Shown here: in pieces, positions 35,507 through 45,003 of the stretch | Layout: every line of letters begins with the position of its first letter | Numbering within the stretch: the stretch's first letter is position 1 | From: Anthoceros angustus | Lineage: Eukaryota > Streptophyta > Anthocerotopsida > Anthocerotales > Anthocerotaceae | DNA: 64,000 nucleotides | Direction: 5' to 3' | Assembly (NCBI GenBank): GCA_010909165.1 | Contig: VJWM01000226.1 | Span: 1-64,000, forward strand | Position numbers and translations under genes: made by a program | Notes under the pieces: model-generated | The model's database searches: none | Told to the model about the DNA's origin: nothing | The model's input: only the letters and a program-made list of their open reading frames with translations

Positions 35507-36660
35507 ATGACCACAAGTTACAACTCCCTTGTGGACCAGCCGATCCAGCAGTTGAGCTCACTCTCTTTGAACACGCCAACGAGGATGGCCAGCAGGACCT
35601 CGACTTCGACCCCCGGTGCCATACCCATCTTCACCGACCACATCAAGGAGAAAGACCGGTTCAACGGCCAGCATTATCCAGTATGGCGAGTCCGGATGAA
35701 GTCGACCCTCATCGGTTGCGGCGTTTGGAAGATAGTTGACGGCAGCTACCCAAAGCCTGACCCCACTACAACTCCTCCTCCCTCTGCAGCAGATATCGAG
35801 AAGTGGGAATACGTAAATGGAATTGCAGTGGCACTCCTGATCAGCGGACTTGACTCAAGCCTGGTGCCCAGCGTGGAGTTCCTTACGGAGGCTTCTGCCA
35901 TCTGGGACCAGCTATCAAACACGTACAACGTTAACAATGTTCTAACCTTATGCGGTGTGCGGCAGGAATTCAACGCCCTCAAGATGAAGGAGTCGACACG
36001 GTGGCGGCTCACACATCTAAGTTCCGGCAGTTGCGAGGGCGGCTAGCCTCTCTCGGCTCAACGATGGCCGAGGGCCAGCCCGCTCAACTCCTAATGAGTC
36101 TCCGGTTCTTACCATCATTTCGTCACCGGCGTCGATGGCGACCAGCACCACTCAACCTCCTCTCTGACAGTGGAGGACATCATCGGCGCTCTGTATCAGC
36201 AGGAGCAGCGCCGCCTCAGCTCTGCAGGAGGGTCCAAGCCCGATGCAGACAGAGCGCTTTCCACCCGTTTCAAGCTCGGGAGGAATTCGAAGGGCAAGGC
36301 GAATTTCACCCCTAAAGGTGACTCAACCTCTGCGCCTCCTCGCCGAGCCGGGAACTGCAATTGGTGCGGAGCTGCCGGCCATTGGGCACGAGAGTGCCGC
36401 AAGAAAAGAGGCCGGAGAGTCAACGCCGATCAGCAAGTCAGCGGCTTGAGGGAACGCCAACACAAGAAAAGAGGCCGGAGCACTGCGTCGAGGCGGCCGT
36501 TGCGGTTTGAGGGAACGCCAACACGGTGGCAAGGACCGTGAAGATACTTGCGGTTTGCCTCAACACCAGTGCATTAGGATGCGGGGTGGTACGAGCAGTG
36601 GAGCCATCGCCCACATATGCAACGATCATACTCTATTCACCAAGCCGGACACTGCACTCA
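35507..36660 (+). pseudogene. Copia gag with CCHC knuckle and protease remnant
   Basis: The ATG at 35,507 begins a UBN2/copia-gag-like protein. It has the FNGQHYPVWRVRMKSTL motif (the 'L.G.NY..W...M...L' gag signature), GLDSSLVP, and AIWDQLSNTY. After 36,020 the frame shifts, then a zinc knuckle CNWCGAAGHWAREC appears (about 36,357-36,400, C-x2-C-x4-H-x4-C). A remnant of the protease region follows (GTSSGAIAHICNDHTLF, about 36,580-36,640) in which the DSGA active-site motif is not intact. At least two frameshifts break the reading frame. Confidence 0.8.
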
Positions 36661-36665
36661 AGGAG

Positions 36666-37962
36666 AGAGTGTTGCCAGTGATGAGCGAGCGAGAACCAGC
36701 ACGCCAATCATGGGACAAAGCACTTGCGAACTTCCTCGAAGGATGGTTGGCGCTTACCTTGGAGCCTGTGCTCCCGTCCGCAAATAGGCGAGAACACGGT
36801 GTCTATGACTCTCAAGGAAGGCGATCTCGAGATGCTTCCTTCAAGGGAGTCATGTCACTTTTCGGACAACAAATCGACTTGGGCCTCTTCACGGTGCCTC
36901 AAGGCGGCTTGCAGCTCTCATTCACCGGCGGAGTGGACCCGCCACCCTCTGGTAGCGGCATCCCTGACTGCCGGAGAAGACTTAGCTCGGAGGAGCGCGC
37001 GCCGCGAGCAGTCGCTCCATGGAAGATGGTCTCCACCGGTCGTTACGTCCGACAGAGGAGTCATAGCTTAGGTTATGTTACCCTTAAGAGAGTGTTACTT
37101 GGTGATGAACAGAGCAGAACCAGCCTGCCAATCATGGGACAAAGCACTTGCGAACTTCCTCTGAAGGATGGTTCGGCGCTTACCTTGGAGCCTGTGCTCC
37201 CCGTCCCGCAAATAGGCGAGAACCTGGTGTCTATGACTCAGCTGCTGAAGGAAGGCGATCTCGAGATGCTTGCTTCAAGGGAGTCATGTCACTTTTTCAG
37301 GACAACAAATCCTGACTTGGGCCTCTTCACAGCCGTGCCTCAAGACGGCTTGTGCAGGCTCTCATTCACCGGCGGAGTGGACCCGCCACCCTCTGGTAGC
37401 GGCATCCCTGACTGCCGGAGAAGACTTAGCTCGGAGGAGCGCGCGCCCGCGAGCAGTCGCTCCATGGAAGATGGTCTCCACCGGTCGTTACGTCCGACAG
37501 AGGAGTCATAGCTTAGGTTATGTTACCCTTAAGAGAGTGTTACTTGGTGATGAGCGAGAACCAGCACGCCAATCATGGGACAAAGCACTTGCGAACTTCC
37601 TCTCAAGGATGGTTGGCGCTTACCTTGGAGCCTGTGCTCCCGTCCGCAAATAGGCGAGAACCGGTGTCTATGACTCACCAAGGAAGGCGATCTCGAGATG
37701 CTTCCTTCAAGGGAGTCATGTCACTTTTCGGACAACAAAATCGACTTGGGCCTCTTCACGGTGCCTCAAGACGGCCTGCAGCTCTCATTCACCGGCGGAG
37801 TGGACCCGCCACCCTGTAGCCCGGCATCCCTGACTGCCAGAGAGAAGACTTAGCTCGGAGGGCGCGCCACGAGGGTCGCCCATGGAAGATGGTCTCCACC
37901 GGTCGTTACGCCCAAATTTTAAGAGGAGTCATAGCTTAGGTTATGTTACCCTTAAGAGGGAG
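36666..37962 (+). repeat. Three tandem ~425-445 bp units ending at the polypurine tract
   Basis: 'agagtgtt' starts units at 36,666, 37,089 and 37,534, and the third unit ends at the 3' LTR (37,963). Each unit encodes the post-protease segment (GENLVSM, EGDLEML, TGGVDPPPSGSG). The first two also end with 'ttatgttacccttaagaga' plus the first bases of an LTR (tgtta), that is, a copy of the polypurine tract and LTR edge. Confidence 0.85.
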
Positions 37963-38156
37963 TGTTAAGTTTAGTAAGAGTTACATAACCCTAGCCAATA
38001 GTCAGGCGAGTTAGGCTAACCTAGCTCGTTAAGCGAACAGTCGCAGCCCTACGAAGGGGTGCTCGGGTCCCCTATAAAAGGGCCCCTAACCTATGATTTT
38101 TCTAATCTTTTCTAATACACGCTTCCGCTCTTGTCCGCACTATAGGAAAGTTCACA
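37963..38156 (+). repeat. Copia 3' LTR
   Basis: 194 bp, paired with 32,056-32,239. The extra 10 bp are small insertions such as 'gtcgc' and 'gctcggg'. Confidence 0.9.
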
Positions 38157-38163
38157 GGAAGCC

Positions 38164-38937
38164 ATGTCACTCCAAAACCTGAGCACCTCAGCACCCACTC
38201 TAGATACCTGCACATGTGCACACATTTGCATTAAGCCGGCTCAAATTCTTCACAGTGACACCACAAACAGGAGCAGATCAGAGAAGCTGCACCTCGGCAC
38301 CCACTCCAAGGCCAGCACCCTCACACGCCCAGCACCTCACAGCCCCAGAACCTGCACATGTGCACACAAGACCGCAAAGCAGGCTCAAGTTCTTCACTAC
38401 AACATCGCACACAAGGAGAAGCTGCACATCGGCACCCACTCCAACAAAATCACAATGCCACCACCTCACAAGCCTAGCACCTGCACATGTGCACAGAAGA
38501 GCATTATTCAGGCTCAAGTCCTTCACTGTAACATTGCACACAAGGAATGATCAAAGGAGCTGCACCTCGGCAGCCACTAGAGCACCCTCACACGCCCAGC
38601 ACCTCACAGCCCCAGAGCTTGCACATGTCCACAATAGACCGTTAAGCCGGCTCAAGTTCTTCAGGGACACCATAGACAAGGAGAAGCCGCACGTCGGCAC
38701 CCACTCCAAGGCCAGCACCCTCACGCGCACAGCATCTCACAGCCCCAGATCCTGCACATGTGCACACAAGAGCATTACTCAGGCTCAAGTCCTTCACTGT
38801 GACATTGCACACAAGGAATGATCAAAGGAGCTGCACCTCGGCACCCACAAGAGCACCCTCACACGCCCATGACCTCACAGCCCTTGAGCATGCACATGTC
38901 CACACAAGACCGTTAAGTCGGCTCAAGTCTGGTCCTA
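38164..38937. repeat. ~135-bp tandem array, six units
   Basis: The marker gcacatgtgcaca (or gcacatgtccaca) recurs near 38,209, 38,354, 38,478, 38,618, 38,758 and 38,888. Each unit also has 'agctgcacctcggcaccca' and 'ggctcaagt.cttcac'. Units share about 75-90% identity by eye. The array starts next to the copia target site and ends abruptly at an RNase H fragment. Confidence 0.8.
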
Positions 38938-39179
38938 CTAGTCTTTTCTGTGATAATATGGGTGCTATAGCTTTAGTTGCTAATCCTATGTTTCATGCTA
39001 GGACTAAACATATAGAGCTCTATCATCATTACATCCGGGATGTTGCGGAGAGAGGAATAGTAAAGGTTAAGTATATCAGCACAGAAAATAACACTGCTGA
39101 TATTTTAACTAAGGCTCTTCCTAAAATTAAGCACTTTAAGCACCTAGAGTCACTAGGTCTTAGGGAGTTTCATTTCTAA
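38938..39179 (+). pseudogene. Ty1/copia RNase H C-terminal fragment
   Basis: The frame reads FCDNMGAIALVANPMFHART, then KHIELYHHYIRD, and ends with NTADILTKALPK and a stop at 39,177-39,179. This is the C-terminal end of copia RNase H, with its D..N, the KHI(E/D) motif and ADILTKAL. Its upstream pol is absent and the 135-bp array abuts it. The codon use is AT-rich, unlike the neighbouring GC-rich element, so it comes from a different copia family. Confidence 0.88.
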
Positions 39180-39447
39180 TTTAACAGTTTTACCACTTGG
39201 GCCTTCTGGGTGGCTTTTGACAAAATTTCACAGTTCTTCAGCTTGGAGTTTTTACTAGCTGCTAACTCCTTAGCTTGCTAGTTTTCGCCACCTGAGTCTG
39301 TTTACATGTTTCAAGGCATCCATGGTCAGTATAAAGTTTCTTTACTTTTCTGTTATTTTGCCTCGCACATTGTCATGGATGAAGCATCTGATTTTAAGTC
39401 AAATCGTGAACTGACAAGTAATTAATCTTAGGGTTAGTATTTTTCAA

Positions 39448-39687
39448 CTAACAATTCTCACTGCAGATTATATTTTTACCTTCTGAAGATGCTTCAGGCA
39501 CAGTCCACTCTTCCCACTGTGCGTCCAGTGAGTGTAGATCTTGGATGTCCTGCTCTAGGCGGGCTATCCTCCTTCTTATCACTCCTTGAATCTTTTCTCT
39601 GTCCTCCTCAAAGTGTCTCTGGTCATATCTCATATCTGGATGACGGTTAGGATCAACACGCATCGGACCTCTACGGAGTTTTTCCAT
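39448..39687 (-). CDS. Hypothetical 79-aa charged ORF
   Basis: ATG at 39,687. The product is rich in Arg, Asp and Glu with a predicted helix (EDREKIQGVIRRRIARLEQD). It is not recognised. It lies between a copia RNase H fragment and an LTR-like sequence, so it may be part of a transposon rather than a host gene. Confidence 0.25.
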   Translation of the reverse strand: MEKLRRGPMRVDPNRHPDMRYDQRHFEEDREKIQGVIRRRIARLEQDIQDLHSLDAQWEEWTVPEASSEGKNIICSENC

Positions 39688-39689
39688 TG

Positions 39690-40500
39690 GCCATGTATCT
39701 GGAGGTGACCTAGGGGGATAAACTGGGATGGGGGAGCAGCATACTCAAAGTTGGAACTGGTCTGGAGCCTGATGCTGTTGAGCCCTGAGGGTCCGTGACC
39801 TTGTGAGGAACATCTTCAGTCACTATAGGATCATAAACACTTTGTGGTTAACAGCAAGCACCTCTTCGACAAAACGAAAAAAAAAAAAAAACAAGTACAG
39901 GATATGCAGAAGACATATAGGGTTTTTCTTTACGACTGGGCAGATGCCCAGGTGCCCAGATGCTCTTATGCACAGATGCCTGCATCTCGTGTGACGATGT
40001 GCATCTCTTTTGGGTTCTGTCTGAAGGCCGGTCATAGGACTCAGAATGAAAAAAAGGACACAAGCTTGAGTTGCGTGAGGGGCGCACCCGTGCGTTCTCT
40101 GTCGCGATGGTCATCAGGGGAATCGGGCTGCAATTGCGCACCTCGGCGAGGGCCCGTTACTGACATTTCTGGCTGAGCATCGGTGTTGAAGAGCTGAGCA
40201 TGGACAGATGCGGGTGGTCCTGGTTGTCGGCGTGCACTCCCGGCAGATTCGGCTGGATGGTGGCGCCCTGCAAGGTTGCCTCTCGGGGCGCGACCTCCCA
40301 CGCTCATTCGCGCCGTGCACGCCCTTCCTCCCTCCATTGTTCTGCGCCGATGCCCTCCGCCGAGCCGACGGCCGCCTGTTCGCTTTTAGTCTGCTCCATG
40401 GTCAGCCGCTTTTGAGGTCGGGCCGGGCGCCACGATACGGCCACGGGAGCGGGAGGGGTATGGGCTTTAATGCCCAACAACCTCCATCATCCATGCATGG
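39690..40500. other. No recognisable gene; poly-A tract at 39,866-39,890
   Basis: Short overlapping frames on both strands (longest about 140 codons) without domains, plus a 14-15 base A run. Confidence 0.35.
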
Positions 40501-40527
40501 TGATGGGTACATAACGGTTTTTTCACC

Positions 40528-40625
40528 CATATTTACCCATCCTTATCCGTATTTACTCGTATCTACCTGTATTTACCTGGTATTATTCGTATTTACGTGG
40601 ATTTACCTATTTTTACCTGGAGTGA
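40528..40625. repeat. Degenerate tatttaccY tandem tract
   Basis: About seven near-copies of 'catatttacc' or 'gtatttacctg' follow each other at 11-14 bp intervals, immediately upstream of an LTR-like sequence. Confidence 0.6.
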
Positions 40626-40650
40626 TGGATAAATAACTACCTGCTTAGGT

Positions 40651-41000
40651 TAAGTGGGAGTGTTAAAATGTGAAAGGTTCTTATTAACCTACCAGTTGTT
40701 ATTTAGTTATTTTAATATATTGGTTAGTGGTGAATAGTCACACCTGCTCCCATGAAGTACTTAAGACAATTTTGTATTCAACTTTAATTAATTGCTTTTA
40801 TTCCTTCTTGCAATACAACTAGCTTCCGCTCAATAAAAGTTTCATTCCCATCAATTTTTTCCCTCAATAAAATTTCTTGCATGTAGGTTATGCTATAGCT
40901 ATTGTGATAAATGAATCATCACTTCTTGTCACCACTTCTTGTTACCACCACATTATGGAATCATTGCTCATAGAAGAACAAGTACCTCTTTTGAATACTA
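40651..41000 (+). mobile_element. Probable copia 3' LTR start with polypurine tract
   Basis: The sequence ttaagtgggag|TGTTAAAATGTG has the form of a copia polypurine tract followed by an LTR beginning TGTTA at 40,661. It could be the 3' LTR of the family that left the RNase H fragment at 38.9 kb. The right end was not fixed and no partner LTR is in the window. Confidence 0.4.
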
Positions 41001-41197
41001 TTAGTGATAATTAGATATCTAGGATAAACTTCTCTAGTCAACATAATATATTTATATTAACTGATTAATTATATTAAATATAAAAGTTTTAACTACATAT
41101 TATAACTCTCTTTGATCCTTAGCAATAGGCCATATGGTGTGGTATAAGGGTGGGAGATCGATAGGACATACCGAAACCCTAATGCACTCCCAATATA

Positions 41198-41303
41198 CTT
41201 GGGTATACATATATAGTTAGACATACCTAATACGAGGCGTCGGCACTTTACTTTGGTATGCATATATAGGTAGACTTACACATACCAGACCTCAGCACTT
41301 TAG
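41198..41303. repeat. Two ~53-bp tandem units
   Basis: 'ctt(g/t)ggtat(a/g)catatatag' through '(g/c)agcacttta' occurs at 41,198 and again at 41,251. Confidence 0.55.
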
Positions 41304-41327
41304 GAGCGGATCAATAGTGGGGTGGGA

Positions 41328-41870
41328 GTAACACCCCTCACTGCGCAGTTAGTAAGGAAGCGACAAGTGCTGGCTTCCCAGCGGTCTAGGACCTCGCCAA
41401 TTCACTCCACAAGAGACTTGCACGATTCTCAACGCTCTCAACCTCTCAACACAGCACTAGGCTCCAAGTAGCCCGCCGTCCACTGACTTCTCTCCAGATG
41501 GACCTGCTGTGCTCTCAGGCAGCGGTCTCACTTCCTCTTCTGACGATGCTTCCTCTTCTGACGATGATGAATCTTCAGGTGGTTGAGGCGGATGATCAGC
41601 GGGAGACTGCTGCTTCTTCAGCCTCTCCTTACGCTCCTCATTGACCATCTCGTGCACTCTCTAATCACTCAGAGGAATGGACTATGCTTTGATACCACTA
41701 AAGTAACACCCGTCACTGCGCAGTTAGTAAGGAAGCGACAAGTGCTGGCTTGGCTTTCCAGCGGTCTAGGACCTCGCCAATTCACTCCACAAGAGACGTG
41801 CACGATTCTCAGCGCTCTCAACCTCTCAACATAGCACTAGGCTCCAAGTAGCCCGCCGTCCACTGATGAC
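41328..41870 (-). mobile_element. TRIM-like miniature LTR element
   Basis: A direct repeat of about 160-165 bp (41,328-41,488 and 41,705-41,870) flanks a ~215 bp interior. Read on the minus strand, the repeat at 41,705 is followed within 6 bases by TGGTATCAAAGC, a good initiator tRNA-Met PBS. Then comes a short ORF starting near 41,650 (MVNEERKERLKK), very acidic at its end. The repeats lack clean TG...CA ends, so the LTR identity is provisional. Confidence 0.5.
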
Positions 41871-42343
41871 TCGCAGGCCACCACCACTGATCACTAAGAG
41901 TCCTCTCTAGGCAACTCTTCATTTGTGGCTGTAGCAATTCCTCTCTAACAAGAGATTGCATGAAGCATGCAACGGATGCATTTCTTAACAGGGCAGCTAC
42001 TAACTTAACTTTTTATCTCTTTCAACTTTTCACCTTTCTATCTTATTTCACCAATATCGTTACTGTGGATGTCTTCGAGGGCAAAAAAATTATTATTTGA
42101 TATTTGTCCCATGGGATAAGCGGGACCTACAAGGATGTGCAATGCATGTCCAGCAAGTTTCCAAGATGGGCATGTGTACGTGTCTGTACTCCTGATGCCG
42201 CTGATGCCGTGGCAATGCAGTCCTCGCCTTATCACCATCGCGTGAACGCGGACTGGTACACATATGTACTGTACTACTCGGCCAGTAGATAAAACAATGA
42301 ATACACTGGACCTTCTAGATTCCGTGCAAAACTAGCCGTCCCA
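41871..42343. other. Intergenic, boundary of repeat-rich half
   Basis: AT-rich sequence without repeats or frames of note. It contains the 3' flank of the minus-strand transporter gene. Confidence 0.5.
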
Positions 42344-44007
42344 CTACACAGCAGTAGAATGCCGTGGGTCTTCCACAAGCCTTTCGTATCTGGCGGCTGC
42401 CGCCTGCTTTGCCTGCCGGATGTATTCCGACTTGGTCCAAGGCTCCGGAATCATCTTGAGACAAATGCCCATAGATATGAGCAGGAGACCGGAAACATGC
42501 TGTTCAGTTAGAGGTTTAGTGAAGATTATGTAGGATACTAGCAACGTCACAGCTTTCCTTGCTGTTGTCACCTGTTCGAGACCATGCAAGTATGTCAAAG
42601 AAGCAGAAACAACATAACCAGTAGGAAGCGATGGAGCATGATGTAGAAAGGGCAAGTCTTACCATGGCAGTCGTTGCTGCACCGAAAAGTGCTATCAGAG
42701 AGAGCACCGACAATTGTCCGATGAATGTGGCCATTGCCTCAAAAATCAAAACTAGATAGATGTAGGGATGCTGCACGACAGAAACGAGGTTACCTTCAGT
42801 TAGCAACTGGGAAAATCGGCTTGACTTGCCTAGAGAGCAGAGTGGGTTGGACACGACCTCAAGACCCGCGGACCAAGCCCTAAACAGCTCTCCCGTTAAG
42901 AGCATTGGCGGTATGAGTAGTGGCAGACCCACAGCAGTTGAGCAGAAGAGCATTTCCATCTGCATAGGTCAAATTAGGCTCGTCAGAAAAGCCTGGCCCA
43001 AAGGATTCATCCTCTTCCTGTAATTTCAAATCAGGGGAACAATATGTTTGAGAAGACCTGTGAAGTCGCGGGGTTCATGGTGAAAATAGCCTCCTGGAAG
43101 TTCCCTAGAAAGGCATCCAGTACCAGGGCTCCACTGACCATGACAACGCCAATCACATTGAAATCTGGCGAGGAATGGGCATCAGCTAGAGTGAAAATGA
43201 CCAGGCCTGCAACAAGCATCGATGCTGAAATGTACTCGTGCAGCGGATACTTCCGCCGAAGCCCTGGAATGAAGGCCCCCATAATCATGACCGGCAAGAC
43301 CTGCGACATGGGTGTCAGCGTTGCACTTTTTCTGTTGAAAATCACACAACAACTACGCCTCTAACCTTTTCTCTGGCCGCAAGTGCAAACCATCCAAAAG
43401 CTCACATACCTTGGTGGACTTGAACATAATCTGCGCAGGGTAGTTGAGATACATGAGAGACCCCTTCGTCAGCCCGTGAGACCCCATGAGAACAGCAGAT
43501 AGCTTCACGTATGTTCTCCAAGGATTCACAATCTGCTCCACTCGAAATCCTTGAAGTGACATAAGCGCCAGGTAAACGAATCCTTGCACAAACGTGAAGT
43601 ACCACCCGTAGCTGCAAGCTGCAACACATGAGTAGACAGACAAGCAGCCACACACAGCATCCAACAAACTTCACAACGAAAACGTAGCACGCCATCCAAC
43701 AACATTATGCCTCCTCCGAAACAATTTAGGATCTTACCTGAACTTCAGCCTGTTGTACACATACTCCTACAAAACAAACAATCCTTCCGTCAAATTCCCC
43801 CAATTCCCCCTCCAAGTCATCCCAACATTCCCACAATTGCTACCAGCTGGTGGTGCGGCACCTAAACAATACCTCACAAACGCCATTCACCATGTATCCG
43901 AAAAAGAAGCCCCCTCCGCACACTAGCAGCTGCATCCACCTGGGCTTGGAACTGAGATTGACTCCCAGCAGAGTGACATCAGCCTCCACTTTCTGCGGCT
44001 GCTTCAT
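42344..44007 (-). CDS. Nucleotide-sugar / PAPS transporter, SLC35B family
   Basis: Seven exons on the minus strand give 348 residues: 44,007-43,873, 43,766-43,738, 43,611-43,410, 43,300-43,058, 42,959-42,858, 42,770-42,663 and 42,571-42,344. All introns are GT-AG and short (77-126 nt), and one exon is only 29 nt. The protein is close to Arabidopsis UTR2/UTR4-type transporters, with [19 protein letters not shown] and [12 protein letters not shown] near the N-terminus, [17 protein letters not shown] in the middle, and [17 protein letters not shown] then FTKPLTEQH in the C-terminal half. These are the typical 8-10 membrane-span transporter motifs of Golgi/ER exchangers that import activated sugars or PAPS. 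The substrate cannot be decided from sequence. The start is the first in-frame ATG, and its length matches the family. A C-terminal tail of basic and polar residues is cytosolic in this family. Confidence 0.92.
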
Positions 44008-45003
44008 CTTGAAGAATGAAATGCTCCGCCGGACTCGTCCGGACTCCTCAAATTCCCTCACCGCTCATGCAAACCCCGCCAATTGCACTCCTGCAGAGCA
44101 CTCGGAGTCCCTTGGCTCTCTCACGCGTCTCCTCTTGCTGAGAAACACAAAATGCCGATCATAGCCTTGATCCTCGAGACTTGCTCCCGATCAATTACAG
44201 ACTCCCGCGCGCACATCCAATTCCCTCGCCCCTCCCGCAGCAGCAGCAAGAAATTGCATCCGACTCGCAGCACGAGCCCGACTGCGAGGGCGAATTTCCC
44301 TGCACATGGGCCTTGCTTGGTGGCGTCTTGTAGCAGCCTCCCGTTTTCTTTCTTTGTTTCGACTGAAATGCCTGTCAGACGAAGCCGAAGACGAAGGACG
44401 CGACGAGACCAGACGAGACGGACGAGTCGCGAGCTTGGCAAGTCCTGACTGGCCGCCAGGGTAAACTGCAAACCTCCGTTATACATACTACAGAGAAACT
44501 CCCCAGACACGGAATCCACGTGCCGGGTTCGTTACATACAAACCGCGGGCACCCGTTATGGGACCGGGCGGCGCCCGCTCTTCCCGTCCCGTCCCGTCCT
44601 TGCCGCCGGGGATGAGGGCTGCTCGTCTGCTGCCTTCCTCGGTGAGGCTCTCGCTGCTTTGCTGCAGCATTGAATATTCTGATCGGGATGCGGAGCTTGC
44701 CTCGTCCTGATCGGCCGATTTATGTGGCTCGCGGCTTGGGAGTGGAGCTTTTTATTCTGCTCCAGCCCGTCTATCTGCCGGGCGGGATATTATTGTGTTC
44801 CTGTGTTCCCCGTTATGTACCTGAAATGGGGGAACGGTCTTCTCTCTGGCCGTGGTCGGCAGTCTCAAGTTTGCTTCTCGAGATCTGTGCTGCGACGATG
44901 ATGGGTTCTGGTGAGGTGGCGAAGGTGAGATCTGCTTGCATGGTTTGTGGGCTGTAGGACGTGGGCATGTCGGGGCCCGGGGGTTTAGCTGACGAGGTTT
45001 GTG
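44008..45003. promoter_or_regulatory. Divergent intergenic region, transporter / GT64 gene
   Basis: About 1 kb between two genes transcribed away from each other, so it should contain both promoters and 5' UTRs. No convincing TATA box was placed on either side. Confidence 0.45.

Larger units (their letters stand above)
32056..38156 (+). mobile_element. Ty1/copia-derived element lacking pol
   Basis: LTRs at 32,056-32,239 and 37,963-38,156 (TGTTAAG...TTCACA) are flanked by the target duplication GGAAG (32,051-32,055 and 38,157-38,161). A PBS follows the 5' LTR and a polypurine tract (37,950-37,962, ending AAGAGGGAG) precedes the 3' LTR. The interior has gag (UBN2-type with a CCHC knuckle) and a protease remnant, but no integrase, reverse transcriptase or RNase H. 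Two 1.37-kb GC-rich units fill the leader, and the part after the protease is a threefold tandem repeat. It must have been mobilised by enzymes from another copy. Confidence 0.88.
31298..38165 (-). pseudogene. Unknown ORF split by the copia element just after its ATG
   Basis: On the minus strand an ATG at 38,165 begins MASS. Removing the copia element and one GGAAG copy joins it to DEEETLGISRNQKRALKN, and the frame stays open to a stop at 31,676 (about 125 codons, including KWQYLVWHEGDY). A downstream minus segment (31,298-31,580), rich in Lys, Glu and His, may be a further exon. No family was recognised. The protein could be host or part of an older element. The array of ~135-bp repeats at 38,164-38,937 lies where its promoter would be. 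Confidence 0.45.

Noticed and set aside
45001-45003. GTG start for the GT64 gene
   Set aside because: Nuclear plant genes start with ATG; the next codon is ATG (45,004).
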